Shown here piece by piece: positions 23,901 to 35,285 of a DNA stretch of 64,000 nucleotides. The stretch spans positions 211,656,026 through 211,720,025 of the forward strand of contig VDFB02358134.1 of assembly GCA_007258455.2 (NCBI GenBank), in the 5' to 3' direction. A program made the translations under genes and the position numbers. How positions within the stretch are numbered: the stretch's first letter is position 1; each line of letters opens with the position of its first letter. This DNA comes from Sequoia sempervirens. Taxonomy: Eukaryota; Streptophyta; Pinopsida; Cupressales; Cupressaceae. Under the pieces are notes generated by a model. That model was not told the DNA's origin, did no database searches, and worked only from the letters and a program-made list of their open reading frames with translations.

Positions 23901-24010
23901 TTCCTGGGGCTGTCATTTACAAATCGTGCATCGGATCAACTTCGTTCAAAAACCAAAATTGCTCAATTTTTTGAGCTCTATCTAGTGGTACCTTCTTTTT
24001 CTTCCTATCT
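23730..24010 (+). repeat. Direct duplication, about 168-bp period
   Basis: 23730-23840 and 23898-24009 match well, sharing CCAAAAATTGCTYAATTTTTTGAGC-type sequence and GAGCTCTATCTAGTGGTACC. The two hairpin copies at 23859 and 23881 lie between them. Confidence 0.8.
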
Positions 24011-24797
24011 AATAAAACCAATCCATTCCTCTAATCAAATTCATCTAATCATCTAATTAATCCAATCACACCAATCCTATCGAATTCATCCAATCATCTA
24101 ATCAATCTAACCACAACAATCCTATCAGGTTCATCCAATCACAACTATCCAATAAACATCATCTAATCATCTGATCCTATCTAATCAAACCAATCTAGTC
24201 CTTTAATCAAATTCATCTAATCATCTACCTAATCCAACCATTCGTCTACCCAATCCGATCAATTGTTTTCCCTATCCAAATCCCTTTAACATCATTTCAG
24301 AAGTTATTATCCAAATTGACCTAGGTGTCTAAATCCGATCATCATCCTCAACATCTCCTTAGGATTTTCATCTGTCCTAAGTTAATCATCACCGTCAGCC
24401 CTATCAATTCACTTTCAATCTCAAAGTGGATTCGGTGCTGCAATCATCCATTTATCCTTTAATATGATCAATCAGCATCCTATGTCACCTAAGGTAATCT
24501 CTAAATTAAATCTTATCAATCATCGATCAATCCAATCCAATCCAATCCAATCCAATCCAATCCAATCCAATCCAATCACATCACCTTTGACCTAATCAAT
24601 CTACTTCCATCTCAAAGCAGATTCGGTGTTGATCATCATAATCAATCCCATCACATCATCCAATCATCCTAATATGAGCTTTAGCCCAATCCTGATCTGA
24701 GCTTGACCTAAATCCCAATTTGAGCTTTAATCCATTCCCATCCAAAATATTTTATCCATCCTCTTTATTCTTTCATCATCATGAATCCTTATCCTCC
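24011..24797 (+). other. E2 leader, low-complexity CAATC/TCATC-rich DNA
   Basis: Repeated short words such as AATCATCTAATC. Contains a pure microsatellite at 24531-24576, TCCAA repeated about nine times. No gene. Confidence 0.6.
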
Positions 24798-24804
24798 ATG
24801 AATA

Positions 24805-27473
24805 GTGGTCAAGGGAAACCCTCATTACATTGACAACGGTAAGAAAAGTCTTGTTGATCAAGAGGAATATGATATAGATTCCCTTAACACTATCATCTCT
24901 AGTAAGATTTTTCCACCCACTTTCCAAAATCCAATTACTCCTCTGAGCTATCCCATTATGCCTTCATCCAGGCCTAATCATGTTCCTTATGCTACCTTTG
25001 ACAAGGGGTATCCAGTACCTTCCCCTTCCCCATCTACATCATCCTCTTATTCGACATCCACATCCTCTTATCCTAATCTTCCATCACAATATTCCTATTA
25101 CAATTCCCCATACATGACCCCCTATCCTAATCCTCTTTCCCAGTCTGCCCATACTAATCTTACATCCATACCCTTTTACGTTAATCCTACATCCATGTCT
25201 CCTCATCCTAATCCATCATCCCAATACCTTTATTATAATCCATCCCCAACATCCTCTTGTCCTAATCCACAATCCATGTCCTCCTATCTTAATTCACCAC
25301 TCCAATATCCTTACCTTAACCCTCCATCTAATCCTAGTCGTCCATCTACTCCTAGTCCTCCATCCAACCCCATTCATCCATCTACTCCTAGTCCTCCATC
25401 CAATCCTATTCCTCCATCTACTCATAGTCCTACATTCAATCCCGTCCCTCCATATAACCCTAATCCACCAATCCATAATCCCTCATCCATTTCTACCACC
25501 CTAGCCAAGCCAACCATATGCAAGTCTCTCATTTCAAAAGTTCTCCAAGGGCTCATGAAAAAGAATCCATCCCCAACTCCACATCTTGAAGTCATGGAAC
25601 CATGCCATCCCAATCCATCATCCATGATCACTAGTGATGAGACCCTTCTCCATGCCACACCTATTATTGATTTTACCACCCCTAGTACTGCTCAAACCAT
25701 TGAAACCATTGAACCCACTAAATCCATTGAACCCACACCCTCTACTCCAAGATCCACCCAATCCATCGAAGACACCCAAGTCAAATCCACTCCCTCTACT
25801 CCTAGATCTACCGAATCCATTGAAGACACCCAAATCCAATCCACTCCTCCCACTCTTAGTAGCACCAAAACCCATTCCAATGAACCTTATGAATCCTCCA
25901 TACTCCCATCTCCCCCACTTGAAGGGTCCCTCCAACACTCTGTTATCAGGCCACCCACACATGATGAGTCATGCCAAGAGCCTGATCGACAACATGCCAA
26001 CATATCCCCTTCTCCATATCAAGATCCTACCATCCCATCTAGTCTACTTGAAGATCACAGTCCCCCATCCATTCCATCCCATGATCCTCTTGTCATTCAA
26101 GATTCCATCGCTCCATCTCCATCCCCATTACATGAGCCCGCTACCACCCATCCAAATGTTGCTATCCCATCATATCCTTCTCATGATCCCACATCGTCAC
26201 CTAAAAATGCTTTCCCCACACTGCTTGCATATCCACTTGGTCCTCTCACATTCCTCCATGGTGGTCTCCTCGCAGATGAAAAACAAAGCATATACACCAA
26301 CCCTCCTCTTCCACCTAATAATGGACTTGCATCATTCTTCTAGAATAACAAAAATCTCGTCCTAGATCGAATGCTTAAGAGAATGAACTACCAAGGAAAA
26401 GGATTAGGCCTTCATGAGCAAGGTATTATAGAGCCCATCCAAGCTAAAGAACATTTGTATAAGAAAGGTCTTGGATGTACTACTCACAACTCGCAATCCA
26501 AGAATGTTGGTACAACCTTCACATATCTTCCTCGATCCTCTTCTAAAAAGATAAAAAGATCCTCCCATAACTCCACTAGATCATTTTCTGCCATCCCCCC
26601 TCCTCCATCATATCACTTCAAAACAACCATCCATATTCCTCCTTCATCCGCTCCATCCATTTTGGGTCCTTATGTTCCCTCGTCCCCCATCAGATATCCT
26701 TTAGGCCTAAGTCTATTTTGGGCCCTTATATCCAAAAATCACCTCCTCCATCTCATCCTATTATTCATTCATCACCTATCCATGTCACCCATCATAACTA
26801 TCCCACTCTCATGTTCCCTAATCAGGATCAACAAAGGCATGTACCTCCTCCATCCACATATCATCCTCAAAATCCTACCTCCATCCCTGCATTCGTATTC
26901 TCTCCACATCATCCATCCAGTCACACCCATCCCATTACTACTAAAAGCACTTTGGATGCCAAAATACAAATTCATAAATCTAAACATGCACATGAATCAA
27001 AATCTCCTCATGGACCCTCTAAAGGACATGGTAAAGAAAATAAAAATCAAATCCAATATCAAAATCAAATCCATAGGTCACAAAGGCCCACCAAAGCAAA
27101 AATAAAAACCATGTGGATCCCAAAGAAAATAAATGAAGCCCCCATAAACACATCCAAAGTTGCTACTCCAACAGCTAATCATGAAAATCCTCCATCTCCT
27201 AAGTCCATTTTGGGTCCTTATGTCCCAAAATTTTCTATCACCTCTCCTCCATTATCTCCACATCCTCCATTACACTCTCCATTATCCCCACATCATCCAA
27301 CTATTAATCCTCCTATCCTTTCACACCCCCCAACACCTATGCCAATGTTGGTCCTGAACACACCTCCCCATCATACGTTTACTCCATCATTCCATCCATA
27401 CACTTTCCAACATCACATCCATCATCCCACATATCTCCCCCATCAAACCCCTTTAATACCCACCCTTGCATAA
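24805..27473 (+). pseudogene. E2 Pro/Ser-rich ORF with internal G-patch (one stop, one frameshift)
   Basis: Open for 512 codons from 24805 to a TAG at 26341. It continues in frame to about 26700, then one base out of frame to 27473. The first part is low-complexity P, S, T, N and Y with a duplicated 18-residue unit at 25738-25845 (54-bp period; STPRSTQSIEDTQ then STPRSTESIEDTQ). After the stop, MLKRMNYQGKGLGLHEQGI and IQAKEHLYKKGLGC (26371-26480) resemble a G-patch, a glycine-rich RNA-binding motif that follows protease in some retroelements. The word SILGPY recurs three times downstream. A start ATG at 24798 is in another frame, so a frameshift near the start is likely. No gag core or protease is present. 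Function unknown; it may be a remnant of a gag-protease linker. Confidence 0.6.
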
Positions 27474-27720
27474 TTCCTCCAATGTCCTAACCATGGTTGT
27501 ACCAACATCTGACAGTCACTTCAAAACCTGGGCTCTTAATACTTCATATGGAATTCGATGCTTGAGTCCTTATCCCATATCCTTATCACATGTCTACCGC
27601 ATCCACTTATCCACCTCCCTATACTTATTCATCTACACCCACATTTTATCCAAAAATCCAAAGAAATTGAAAAAACAAAAAATGGTCAATAAAATAAAAT
27701 AGTAAAGAGAAATCATTCAT

Positions 27721-27793
27721 CCAATGGTGAAAACTTGGCAAACAAGCACCTTGGACAAGTACCATGATGAAAACCTGGTAAACAGGCGTCATG
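27721..27793 (+). other. Conserved bulged hairpins, E2 copies 1 and 2
   Basis: Copy 1: outer arms GGTG (27726-27729) and CACC (27747-27750), one-sided bulge AAAA, inner arms CTTG (27734-27737) and CAAG (27743-27746), loop GCAAA. Copy 2: outer arms CATGATG (27763-27769) and CGTCATG (27787-27793), bulge AAAA, inner arms CCTG and CAGG, loop GTAAA. The same architecture occurs in E5 and E6. An upstream A-rich stretch is shared with E6 (AAAGAGAAATMATTCATCC). Function unknown. Confidence 0.75.
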
Positions 27794-29034
27794 CGTAAAT
27801 CCCCTATCCAGTTTACTTCTGCAATTGGGATCACTTGCATCCCTTTCCCCCACCTCCTTCATCCCACCTATCTTACACATCCTTTATCTCACTCCCTTCA
27901 TCCCCCTTGTGATCTTGATATAGCTAGGAGCAAACATATATACATGATTTGGACACCTCTTGGCATACTTACCCTTCATCCACATGCTACCATCGGTATC
28001 CCTTCCTTATTCTAGCATCCTACATTCATCAAACTACCTTGTCCACCCATCCTATCCTCCTCCAGCTATCCCCTTTATCTTCCAATCCACTCGTATTTCA
28101 CCCCTTTTTCCTTATCACACATGACATATCTAGTGTGGGGGCATCTACTTCCTTTGTGATGTAAGTCCTTGGAGACATCATTCATCGATCCTATCTAACT
28201 TTTCATCTTCCCATCCTTATCCTCCTACCCATCCTCATCCTCCTACCCATCCATCCAAACAATCCCTTTCATATCCCCATCCTTATCTTCCTATCCATCC
28301 ATCCAAACAATCCCTTTCATATCCCCATCTTTGTCTTCCTACCAATCCCTTACGTCTCCCCATCCTAGTCTTCTCATCCATCCAAACAATCCTTTCAACC
28401 TCCTTATCCTTCTCCATCCATCCTAGCATCTATCCATCTATCTAGCCAATCCCCTTTATCCGTCCAATCTCTTCTATCCCCCATCCCTGTCTTCATATCC
28501 ATCCACCATCATATCCTTTTCCATCTCCCCATTCTTATCTATCCATCTACCTAGCTAATCCCCTTAATCTATTGAATCTCCTCTACCCCACATCACATCC
28601 TTTCCATCTCCCCATTCTTGTCTATTCATATACCTAGCTAATCCCCTTAATCCGTTGAATCTCCTCTACCCCCCATCACATCCTTGCCATCTCCCCATCC
28701 TTATCTTCCTATCCATCCCTACCTCTATCCCCCATCCCTTTCATCCCCCATCCCTATCTCCCTACTTCATTTCTCTCTATCTCCATCCCATCTCATAATC
28801 CCTTGTCATTGGCCTCTGGTTATAGGTTTCTCCCCATGCACTCCAATTCCATCTATCTAATCACTCCTGCTTCTTTTGCACATCATTCTAATCTCCTATC
28901 GCTTTTCATCACTCTATCTTGTCTATCACTTTTCATCACTCTATCATTTCTTGTCATATCGGTCCCATATTTTTTATCCACTTATTCTATCATCTCATCA
29001 TCCTTTATCCATCATTTGTCATTTGTCATTGGTT
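27794..29034 (+). other. E2 non-coding low-complexity DNA
   Basis: Long stretch rich in CCATCC, ATCCCC and TCTATC words. Open frames here come from composition. Nothing else recognised. Confidence 0.5.
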
Positions 29035-29511
29035 GAACTACGTTGCCCCTGCACTTTCACGTAGGCAAGGTCGATCATTTGATCAGCCCGCAGGGATCCT
29101 TTATCATCTATCATCAGTCTTTCTTCTTTTTCCATCCTATCATCCATCGAAGTCTCCATCATGGTCCGTTGTCAGCCTCCTCTCAAAATACGTTGCCCTT
29201 GTGCTTTCACATAGGCAAGGTCGATCACTTGATCTGCCACCGGGGTTCCTTTATCACCTATTGTCATTCTTTCTGGTTTGTCCATCTGCTCCTCTATCGT
29301 CTAGTGTTGGTCTTTCTGCTCTGTCCATCCACTCCTTTATTTTATCATCTATCATCAGTCTTTGCTTTTGTCTCTCTAGTCCTTGTCATCCACCATTAGT
29401 CTTCATCATCCTCTTTCTACTTTTATCCATGGTCAGTCATTTGCCTTTTATCGAACTACGAGGGCTCTGCGCTTTCACGTAGGCAAGGCTAATTTTTGAT
29501 CGGCCCCTGAG
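29035..29511 (+). other. Three copies of a conserved double stem-loop domain in E2
   Basis: Copies at 29035-29088, 29186-29238 and 29453-29505. Stem 1 pairs CTACGT (29038-29043) with ACGTAG (29059-29064) in copy 1, and CTACG with CGTAG in copy 3. Stem 2 pairs GGTCGATC with GATCAGCC around ATTT in copy 1 and GGCTAAT with ATCGGCC in copy 3. Between the stems all copies read GGCAAGG. Related domains occur at 46384-46436 (E5) and at 62966-63018 and 63142-63160 (E6). Confidence 0.7.
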
Positions 29512-31350
29512 CCCCTAGGTCTTTAGGGTTTGTCAGTCTCGTGTCTTGTCTTCCTTGTGTCATGTCATCAAGCTATGCCCTTATCTAGCTGGTTCTTAAC
29601 AAACAAGATCCACTAGTATCAAAAGATCCAATCGATTTTGAACATCCCGCATCATAATGATCTTTTAGTGTAGTATCCGTCATCTTTGGTCTCAACAGGA
29701 TGCATCCTTCCTAATAGACCTCATCAACCCCATCCATCCTCTTGATCCTATGGCAAAGGACATTTCAAATTTGATTGCAACCTTTTCATGCTTTTGGTTT
29801 TTGTTTATCATTTGAGCTCCCTATCACACCTCCTCATGGCCACCTTGGTCCATCATACCATGGTGTGCTATGGCTGGTCATCATAGGGAATATCTTGATC
29901 TTTTTATTATTGTTTTCTGTTGGATTGTCCCATGTAGTACCCATCAAGATCCCTGTGATCTTGTGTTATGTTGGGGCATCCTTTTGTGCTTGTGGTTATC
30001 CCAATAGCTGGCCCGGCCAAAGTCTTTGTCACTTTGGGGTGTTGGGATAGCCTTCTTGTCTGTTGTGTTTGTTTTATGCATTAGACACTAATCTACCTTG
30101 GTCCTTCATACCTTGGTGTATCGTGTCTTATGCTATAGCAAAATCGATGCTCAAATGGAAAGTGCATTTAGAATTGCATTTCATTTTCGGTTCATCATCT
30201 TGCATGTATCCCCATCCTCATAGTACCATCTATTCCCTTTTGTTCCCTCTTCTTTTTGTCCCAGCCCGAGGCGACTCCATCCTCCTGCGCGTGGTAGTCT
30301 GCCTAATGATGGGGTGGCTTCACCACACAGGTGGCTCCGCTTCTTTGTTAGGGGCAGCTCGGAGCAGACCACCTGGGGTGGCTCATACATGGGTAGGTGG
30401 ATCATCCTGAGCCGATGGTGGTAGCAGAGAGTGGTGGCCTTCACTGAGTGGGGCAACTACCTTGATTCTTCCCATTTTTTTTCTTAACATTTTTGCCTTT
30501 CTTTCTAAAAAATAATCCCAACCTATTTTCTAATTTCCCCCCGCCATAAAAAACCATGTGTTGAAATTTTAAAAATTTATTAAAAAAACATATTTTTGAA
30601 GATTTTGATTTTTACACTGAAACTTCTAGAGGCCATAACTTTTGACTCGGGTGTCCGTTTGAGTTGAAATTTGACAGGTGGTTGCATTATGAGATAACAA
30701 GTGGATTCCCAACAAAAGTCCTTAGAACCTGTTTTGTCACATTTTCAGGCCCTCAAACTTTCATCTAGGCCCTCAAAATCCCAATTTAGTGTTTTTTTCC
30801 AACATTTTGAAAAATTATTTTCACTTATAACTCAAAATGCATATCTCAAATTTGGGATGTTAGTTGGCAATTCATCATATCTCAATATTGGGTATTTCTT
30901 GGAAAAAATTTGGACTTCCAAAAGTATATCTATGAGGTTTCCTAAAACGGCAAAATTTGACAATTTTTGAAAATTACCAAATTGGGAAAAATCTAATTAT
31001 CAACACTTTACATGCTTTAAACCCCGGAACTCAGTGTAGAATCAATCCAATCATATCCTTCAATCATTCTAGTCTTCAATACAATCCTCATCTGAGCTTT
31101 AATTTAATCCCAATCTGAGCTTAACCAAAACCCTAATCTGAGCTTTAGTCAATCTGCAGTCGAAATCTTTGGATATCAAACCAAATCTTAAGATCCTTCT
31201 CTCCATCTCACCTATCAATCTTCTCCTCATCTATTCAATCTCACACAAATCACCTAATCAAATCCTTAGTCTTGTCCCCAGTCTCGTTACCCGCCTTGAC
31301 CCATAATCATCATCATCCATTAGTATCCTTCCCTATCCCTTTAGTGTTGT
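29512..31350 (+). other. E2 non-coding 3' region
   Basis: No protein recognised. It includes one AGGA-TCCT hairpin word (AGGATGCATCCTTCCT, 29698-29713) related to those near the 3' LTR. It also has a GC-richer island at about 30240-30440 with repeated GTGGCT words, and an AT-rich stretch 30480-31020. Confidence 0.5.
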
Positions 31351-31486
31351 TTTGGGATGTATCCTTCCCTCATCAACAACACTTTCATCATCATCATCCG
31401 GAGGTATTATTCCCTATCCTTTAGTGGTGTTTTGGGATGTATCCTTCCCTCATCAATACCACTCAGTGGGATGTATCCTTCCCTAT
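31351..31486 (+). repeat. E2 GGGATGTATCCTTCCC repeats near the 3' LTR
   Basis: Exact copies at 31354-31369, 31434-31449 and 31468-31483. GGGA and TCCC can pair around TGTATCCT. The same loop family is present at 63511-63782 in E6. Confidence 0.75.
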
Positions 31487-31892
31487 CCTCATGTTGTTTC
31501 GGGATCCTTCATTCCCTCATTGACAACACTCCATCCATCATCAACCCATTTTGGCTTGTACCTTGACTGGGGAAACATCACCTTTTGTTCTAAAATCCAT
31601 TCGTGCTTCATCCATCTCCTATCGCTTCTCCTTCTCTCTTCTCCATCACTTCACTTCATCTCCCTCATCACCTATTTCGAGAGCACACCCATGTTCTCTT
31701 CAACCCGCATGTCCTCTAGAGGGGGCATCCTCAATCCCTAATATTCATCTTCACCCCCATCATATTTTTTCCCAATCAATCCTTTGATGACTAGGGCATC
31801 TTTTCCAATCTAACCATCTTCTTCTAGGTTCTATATTTTAATATTCTTTGAAATGATGCTACTTCATAGCACCATTTCAAAGAGGGGCAAAA

Positions 31893-33036
31893 TGTAGACA
31901 TCCAAATTTGGACACTTAATTTATCCAAATTTATCACTTTTCATCTAAACATTTTCTTATTTGAGTTAATTAAGTAATATTACTATTATTTAATTAATAT
32001 CCTTAATTTTTCCAAATCCCTAAGGTATTTAATTAATAATTAAATACTTTTGTCTTTTAATCCTCCTTTCATCAAATAAATTAAATAAATAATACATTTA
32101 TTTAATTCCTCACATGTCATTTTCATCTAATCCTAATCCATCTCCTAATTTCTTCATTAGGGATGTGCACATGCCTAATCCTTGATTAGGATGTGTCACA
32201 TCCTCCAACTTTTGCAAGTTGGCTTCTAATCCTCATTTATCTTCTAATTACTGATTAATTAAGCCTAATCAGTACTTTGGTCAACTCTTCCCATCCCCCA
32301 AGGAATTTTAAATTCCTTTTCATTCCTCCTAGAATCCTTTTCCCATGCATCTTCTAGAATCTTTGACTTGTCACATCAAGTCACATGTGACAAACTCCCA
32401 CCTTTTGGGAACATTGTATTATCCACTAGATTCTTCCAATCATTGTGAATTTAAAATTTGCTTTTATTCACCCAATTCTTCCCATCTCCCAATGTACTAG
32501 GTACTTGTACTTCCCTCCACCTCATGTTTCGTCCACCTCACTTACACCTCATCTCCCCTTAGCCACTTCACCATCCACATGTCAAGATGTGAGGCTTGTG
32601 AGCTCTCAACTCACCATGGCCCTTCATCTTGACCTTGGGATAGATCTCAACCGTTGAATTCTCTAGAGAATTCAAATTCTTCTATAAATACCCCTCCTCA
32701 GGGCTTTTCAACACTTTCATTTTGAGCAACCTTATCTGTCAATTTGCATTCTCAAGCATTCACTATCATTTAGCCATCCACTTTGATCATCTTGCATATT
32801 CAATCTTGCATCTAGCTACACCAAAAAGCCATCTAAGGAGCACACAAAGTCATCCACATCAAGGGCCAACCAAGGAGTCTTCAACAGCAAGGAAGGTATA
32901 ATCATTTGCATTTATTTCATCTATTTTCCTTGTTTTATCACTGCTTAGGCTAATCATTGAAGTTTTCTTGGTATTTTTCCACTTGCATTTTTAGTTATTT
33001 TGCACATTAGAATAGGGTAAAATTCCAAGGTACACA
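31893..33036 (+). repeat. E2 3' LTR, 1144 bp
   Basis: Preceded by the polypurine tract AAAGAGGGGCAAAA. It keeps the 18-bp palindrome (32656-32673) and TATAAATA (32683-32690). It ends CCAAGGTACACA at the point where E3 pol resumes. Confidence 0.95.
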
Positions 33037-33045
33037 CTTTCCTAT

Positions 33046-33672
33046 ATGCATAAATCATATTCTATCCCCCAGGCAAGAACCTTTGGACTCTGACTCATTA
33101 ATTATGACTAGTTTTGGCTACTTTTCTTTGGGGGTCATTTCTTCCTCGTGCGCAAGATACTTGCACAACCCTCTTCCACAAATAGTCTTGGTAGGCTTAA
33201 CCTCAATGTCATACTAAAAGGATCTTGGTGATCTATTTAGCTCTTTTCTCAGTGATTTCTCCTTCCATGATGTATTCGCACACACTAGAATGTGCAACAT
33301 AGACAATCACCTTATTGCAAGAGTGTAGGTGTCAAAACTACTTGAGTCCCTTAACTATGACTAACACTGGACTTTCTAAAAAATTATAGTTTTTTTCATA
33401 TTCCTTCAGGGTCTAGGAGTGAAATGCTATACGATTTTCTCCTTTTCCCTCATTATCTTTCTAAGTTAAGAAAATAGCAATGCTTGACTTGCTACTAAAT
33501 ACATACATTATAAAGTCCTTTGATAAGTCTAGGTTAACCAGAACAGGAGTGGAAGAGATAGCATCCTTGACCTTCTCAAAGGATTATTTGGCTTCTTTTT
33601 TCCATTTGAATATTTGATCCTTTTTCAACATTAGGGTAATTGGCTTGATTATTCTTGCAAAATCAAAAATAA
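33046..33672 (-). pseudogene. E3 RNase H (RT-associated, degenerate)
   Basis: Continues pol directly after the RT. It is recognisable only in pieces and shifting frames, for example a KEYEKNYNFLE-like stretch near 33400-33440 and an IVYVAHSSV-like stretch near 33280-33310, typical of the RNase H that follows plant Ty3/gypsy RT. Multiple stops and shifts. The 3' part of this domain abuts the E2 insertion point. Confidence 0.6.
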
Positions 33673-33673
33673 A

Positions 33674-34330
33674 TTAGCTAACAAAATTGACCTTTCCCAA
33701 GAAGGATTGAACGCCCTTCTTGTTGACCAAGAGAGGAAGCTCTTTGATTACTTTCACCCACTCGAGATCAATTGAAATTATTTCTTTGGACACTACATGC
33801 CCTAGTAATTTTCCTTGCAGTACTCCAAAGACACATTTTATTAGGTTTAGGGATATCTGAAACTCTTGGAATTTCTTGAAAACCATCTCAAGGTGATCAA
33901 AATGATCATCCATGGATTTAGAGAACATCGTCAGATCATCCAAATAGATTAGGATAATCTTATATATTAATTCACTAAAAGCGATATCCATTTCCCATTG
34001 AAAGGTATCTCCTCCATTTGAAAGGCCAAACAACATTTTGGTGTATGCAAATGTACCCCACTTGGTAGTGATCGTTGTCTTATGTTGATCCTCATCTTTG
34101 ACTTGGATTTGATTGTAACTAGAGAAACCATCTAACAGGAAGAACATCTCTGATCCTGCCACTATTTGTAGGATTGACTGCATTGAAGGTAGTGGGTAAT
34201 GATCCTTCAGGGATGCTCTGTTTAAGTCCCAAAAGTCCACACATAGGTGAATATCTCCATTTTTATTTTACACCGGAACCAAATTGGATACCCATGTGTT
34301 ATGCTTGATTGAGAAGACAATTTTTGATTG
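33674..34330 (-). pseudogene. E3 reverse transcriptase (degenerate)
   Basis: An open stretch at 34240-33674 carries the Ty3/gypsy RT motifs in order: CVDFWDLNRASLKDHYPLP, then FFLLDGFSSYNQIQV, then TTKWGTFAYTKMLFGLSNGGDTFQ, then IYLDDLTMFSKSMDDHFDHL, then GKLLGHVVSKE. The catalytic box reads YLDD, where Y-x-D-D is required, so it is conserved. Just upstream (34330-34240) is HNTWVSNLVPV, a stop, then NKNGDIHLC, the usual first RT motif. The stop and further damage on both sides inactivate it. Its order relative to the extra RNase H (upstream) and integrase (across E2) defines pol. Confidence 0.92.
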
Positions 34331-35028
34331 GATAAGCTTTGTTAATTCTTGCACCATAAGCACTTCAATCTTGGGATTGGCTAGTCTTTATTTTTGGCAG
34401 ATGGGCTTTGTACCTTCCACCAACTATATTATGTGCCGAATGATATTAGGGTCATATCTCTTAAGGTCATTTTATGACCAAGTCACCACTCCATATTTAT
34501 TGCAGAAGCTGATAAGCCTTTCTTTATCGTGATGTGGGACGTCCTTCCCGAATTTGATATTTCTTCCATCCCCAACCTACAAGTCTACATAGTCACTTTT
34601 GTTTATCATTTCTTGCATTGTCAGAATCAAAAAGGTTTTTGATCATGACTCATCCTTTTGGAAGCTTGTTGGATTTTAGCTAGATGATCTTTCCTTCACA
34701 GGCCTCAACAATATTCGGATGGAGTTGGTCAACAAACTCTCCTGAATACTAGATGAATGAGGCAATGTGTTCATTGCTGTCAAACACTTGTCAGCTTTGG
34801 TCATTGTTTGGAATTGTCGGTTGGACTATTACTCGTATGACATATTTATTGTGAATGAGATCGAAGGTAGAATCAAACTAAGATCTAATTGATTCCATGG
34901 GATATGCATCTACATTATATTCTTGAGGTACCATATAAATGTTGAAAACTTCAAAACCCTCGATCAGGTCCCAAACTCGGTGTTTGTAGGATCACAAAAA
35001 AACATTCTTGTCCATAGAGACACCTTAG

Positions 35029-35285
35029 AATTGATTAACTACTAGATCAGAATATCTAAACACCATTAATTGCTTAATCCCCATCTATTCCACAAGGTTG
35101 ATACCTTGCACTAGTCCTTCATATTTATCCTCATTGTTTGAGCAAGAAAACTGGAAGTAGAAATACCTCAGTATCTTTTCATTCTATGGGGATATTAAAC
35201 ATATCCTAGCTCCTATGCCATTATTGTATCTTTCTCCATCGAAGTGCAACATCCATAGTTTAGAGGCTTGACTATCTTTAGATCC
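35029..35285 (-). pseudogene. E3 additional RNase H upstream of RT (degenerate)
   Basis: The minus strand reads SQASKLWMLHFDGERYNNG, then ICLISP, a stop, ILRYFYFQFSCSNNEDKYEG, LVQGINLVE, a stop, MGIKQLMVFRYSDLVVNQF. This is the RNase H pattern: Asp in FDG (35238-35240), Glu in the NNEDKYEG segment, and the third acidic position in a GDS-like site that is altered here (RYSD). Two in-frame stops (35184-35186, 35085-35087). A tail with DLIEGFEVFNIYMVPQEYN follows toward RT. Plant Tat-type Ty3/gypsy elements are known to carry a second, archaeal-like RNase H; this copy precedes RT. Confidence 0.75.

Larger units (their letters stand above)
20865..33036 (+). mobile_element. E2: pol-less LTR retrotransposon nested in E3 pol
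   Basis: Two highly similar LTRs (20865-22025 and 31893-33036) in direct orientation. A polypurine tract (AAAGAGGGGCAAAA, 31879-31892) abuts the 3' LTR and a primer-site-like GCATGCCCGGTGGGA follows the 5' LTR. Flanks are CTTTT (20860-20864) and CTTTC (33037-33041), a 4-of-5 target duplication. The E3 pol reading resumes on either side, confirming insertion. Inside are a leader with hairpin arrays, one Pro/Ser-rich ORF with a G-patch, and a long non-coding part with conserved hairpins. No gag core, protease, RT or integrase is seen, so it would need proteins from another element. Confidence 0.9.

Noticed and set aside
25618..26365. Long open frames overlapping the Pro/Ser-rich ORF on both strands
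   Set aside because: Shadows of the low-complexity CCATCC-type composition; the 24805 frame is longest and leads into the G-patch.
27763..27793. TGATGA followed by AAAAC suggested a hammerhead ribozyme core
   Set aside because: The two arms pair directly with each other and the required second helix and cleavage triplet arrangement are absent.
28803..29482. Overlapping Ser/Leu-rich plus frames up to 187 codons
   Set aside because: Composition-driven frames across the non-coding stem-loop domains; no shared protein with E5 or E6.
30240..30440. GC-rich island as a possible gene promoter or captured exon
   Set aside because: Inside E2, without a convincing frame, TATA box or splice sites; only repeated GTGGCT words.
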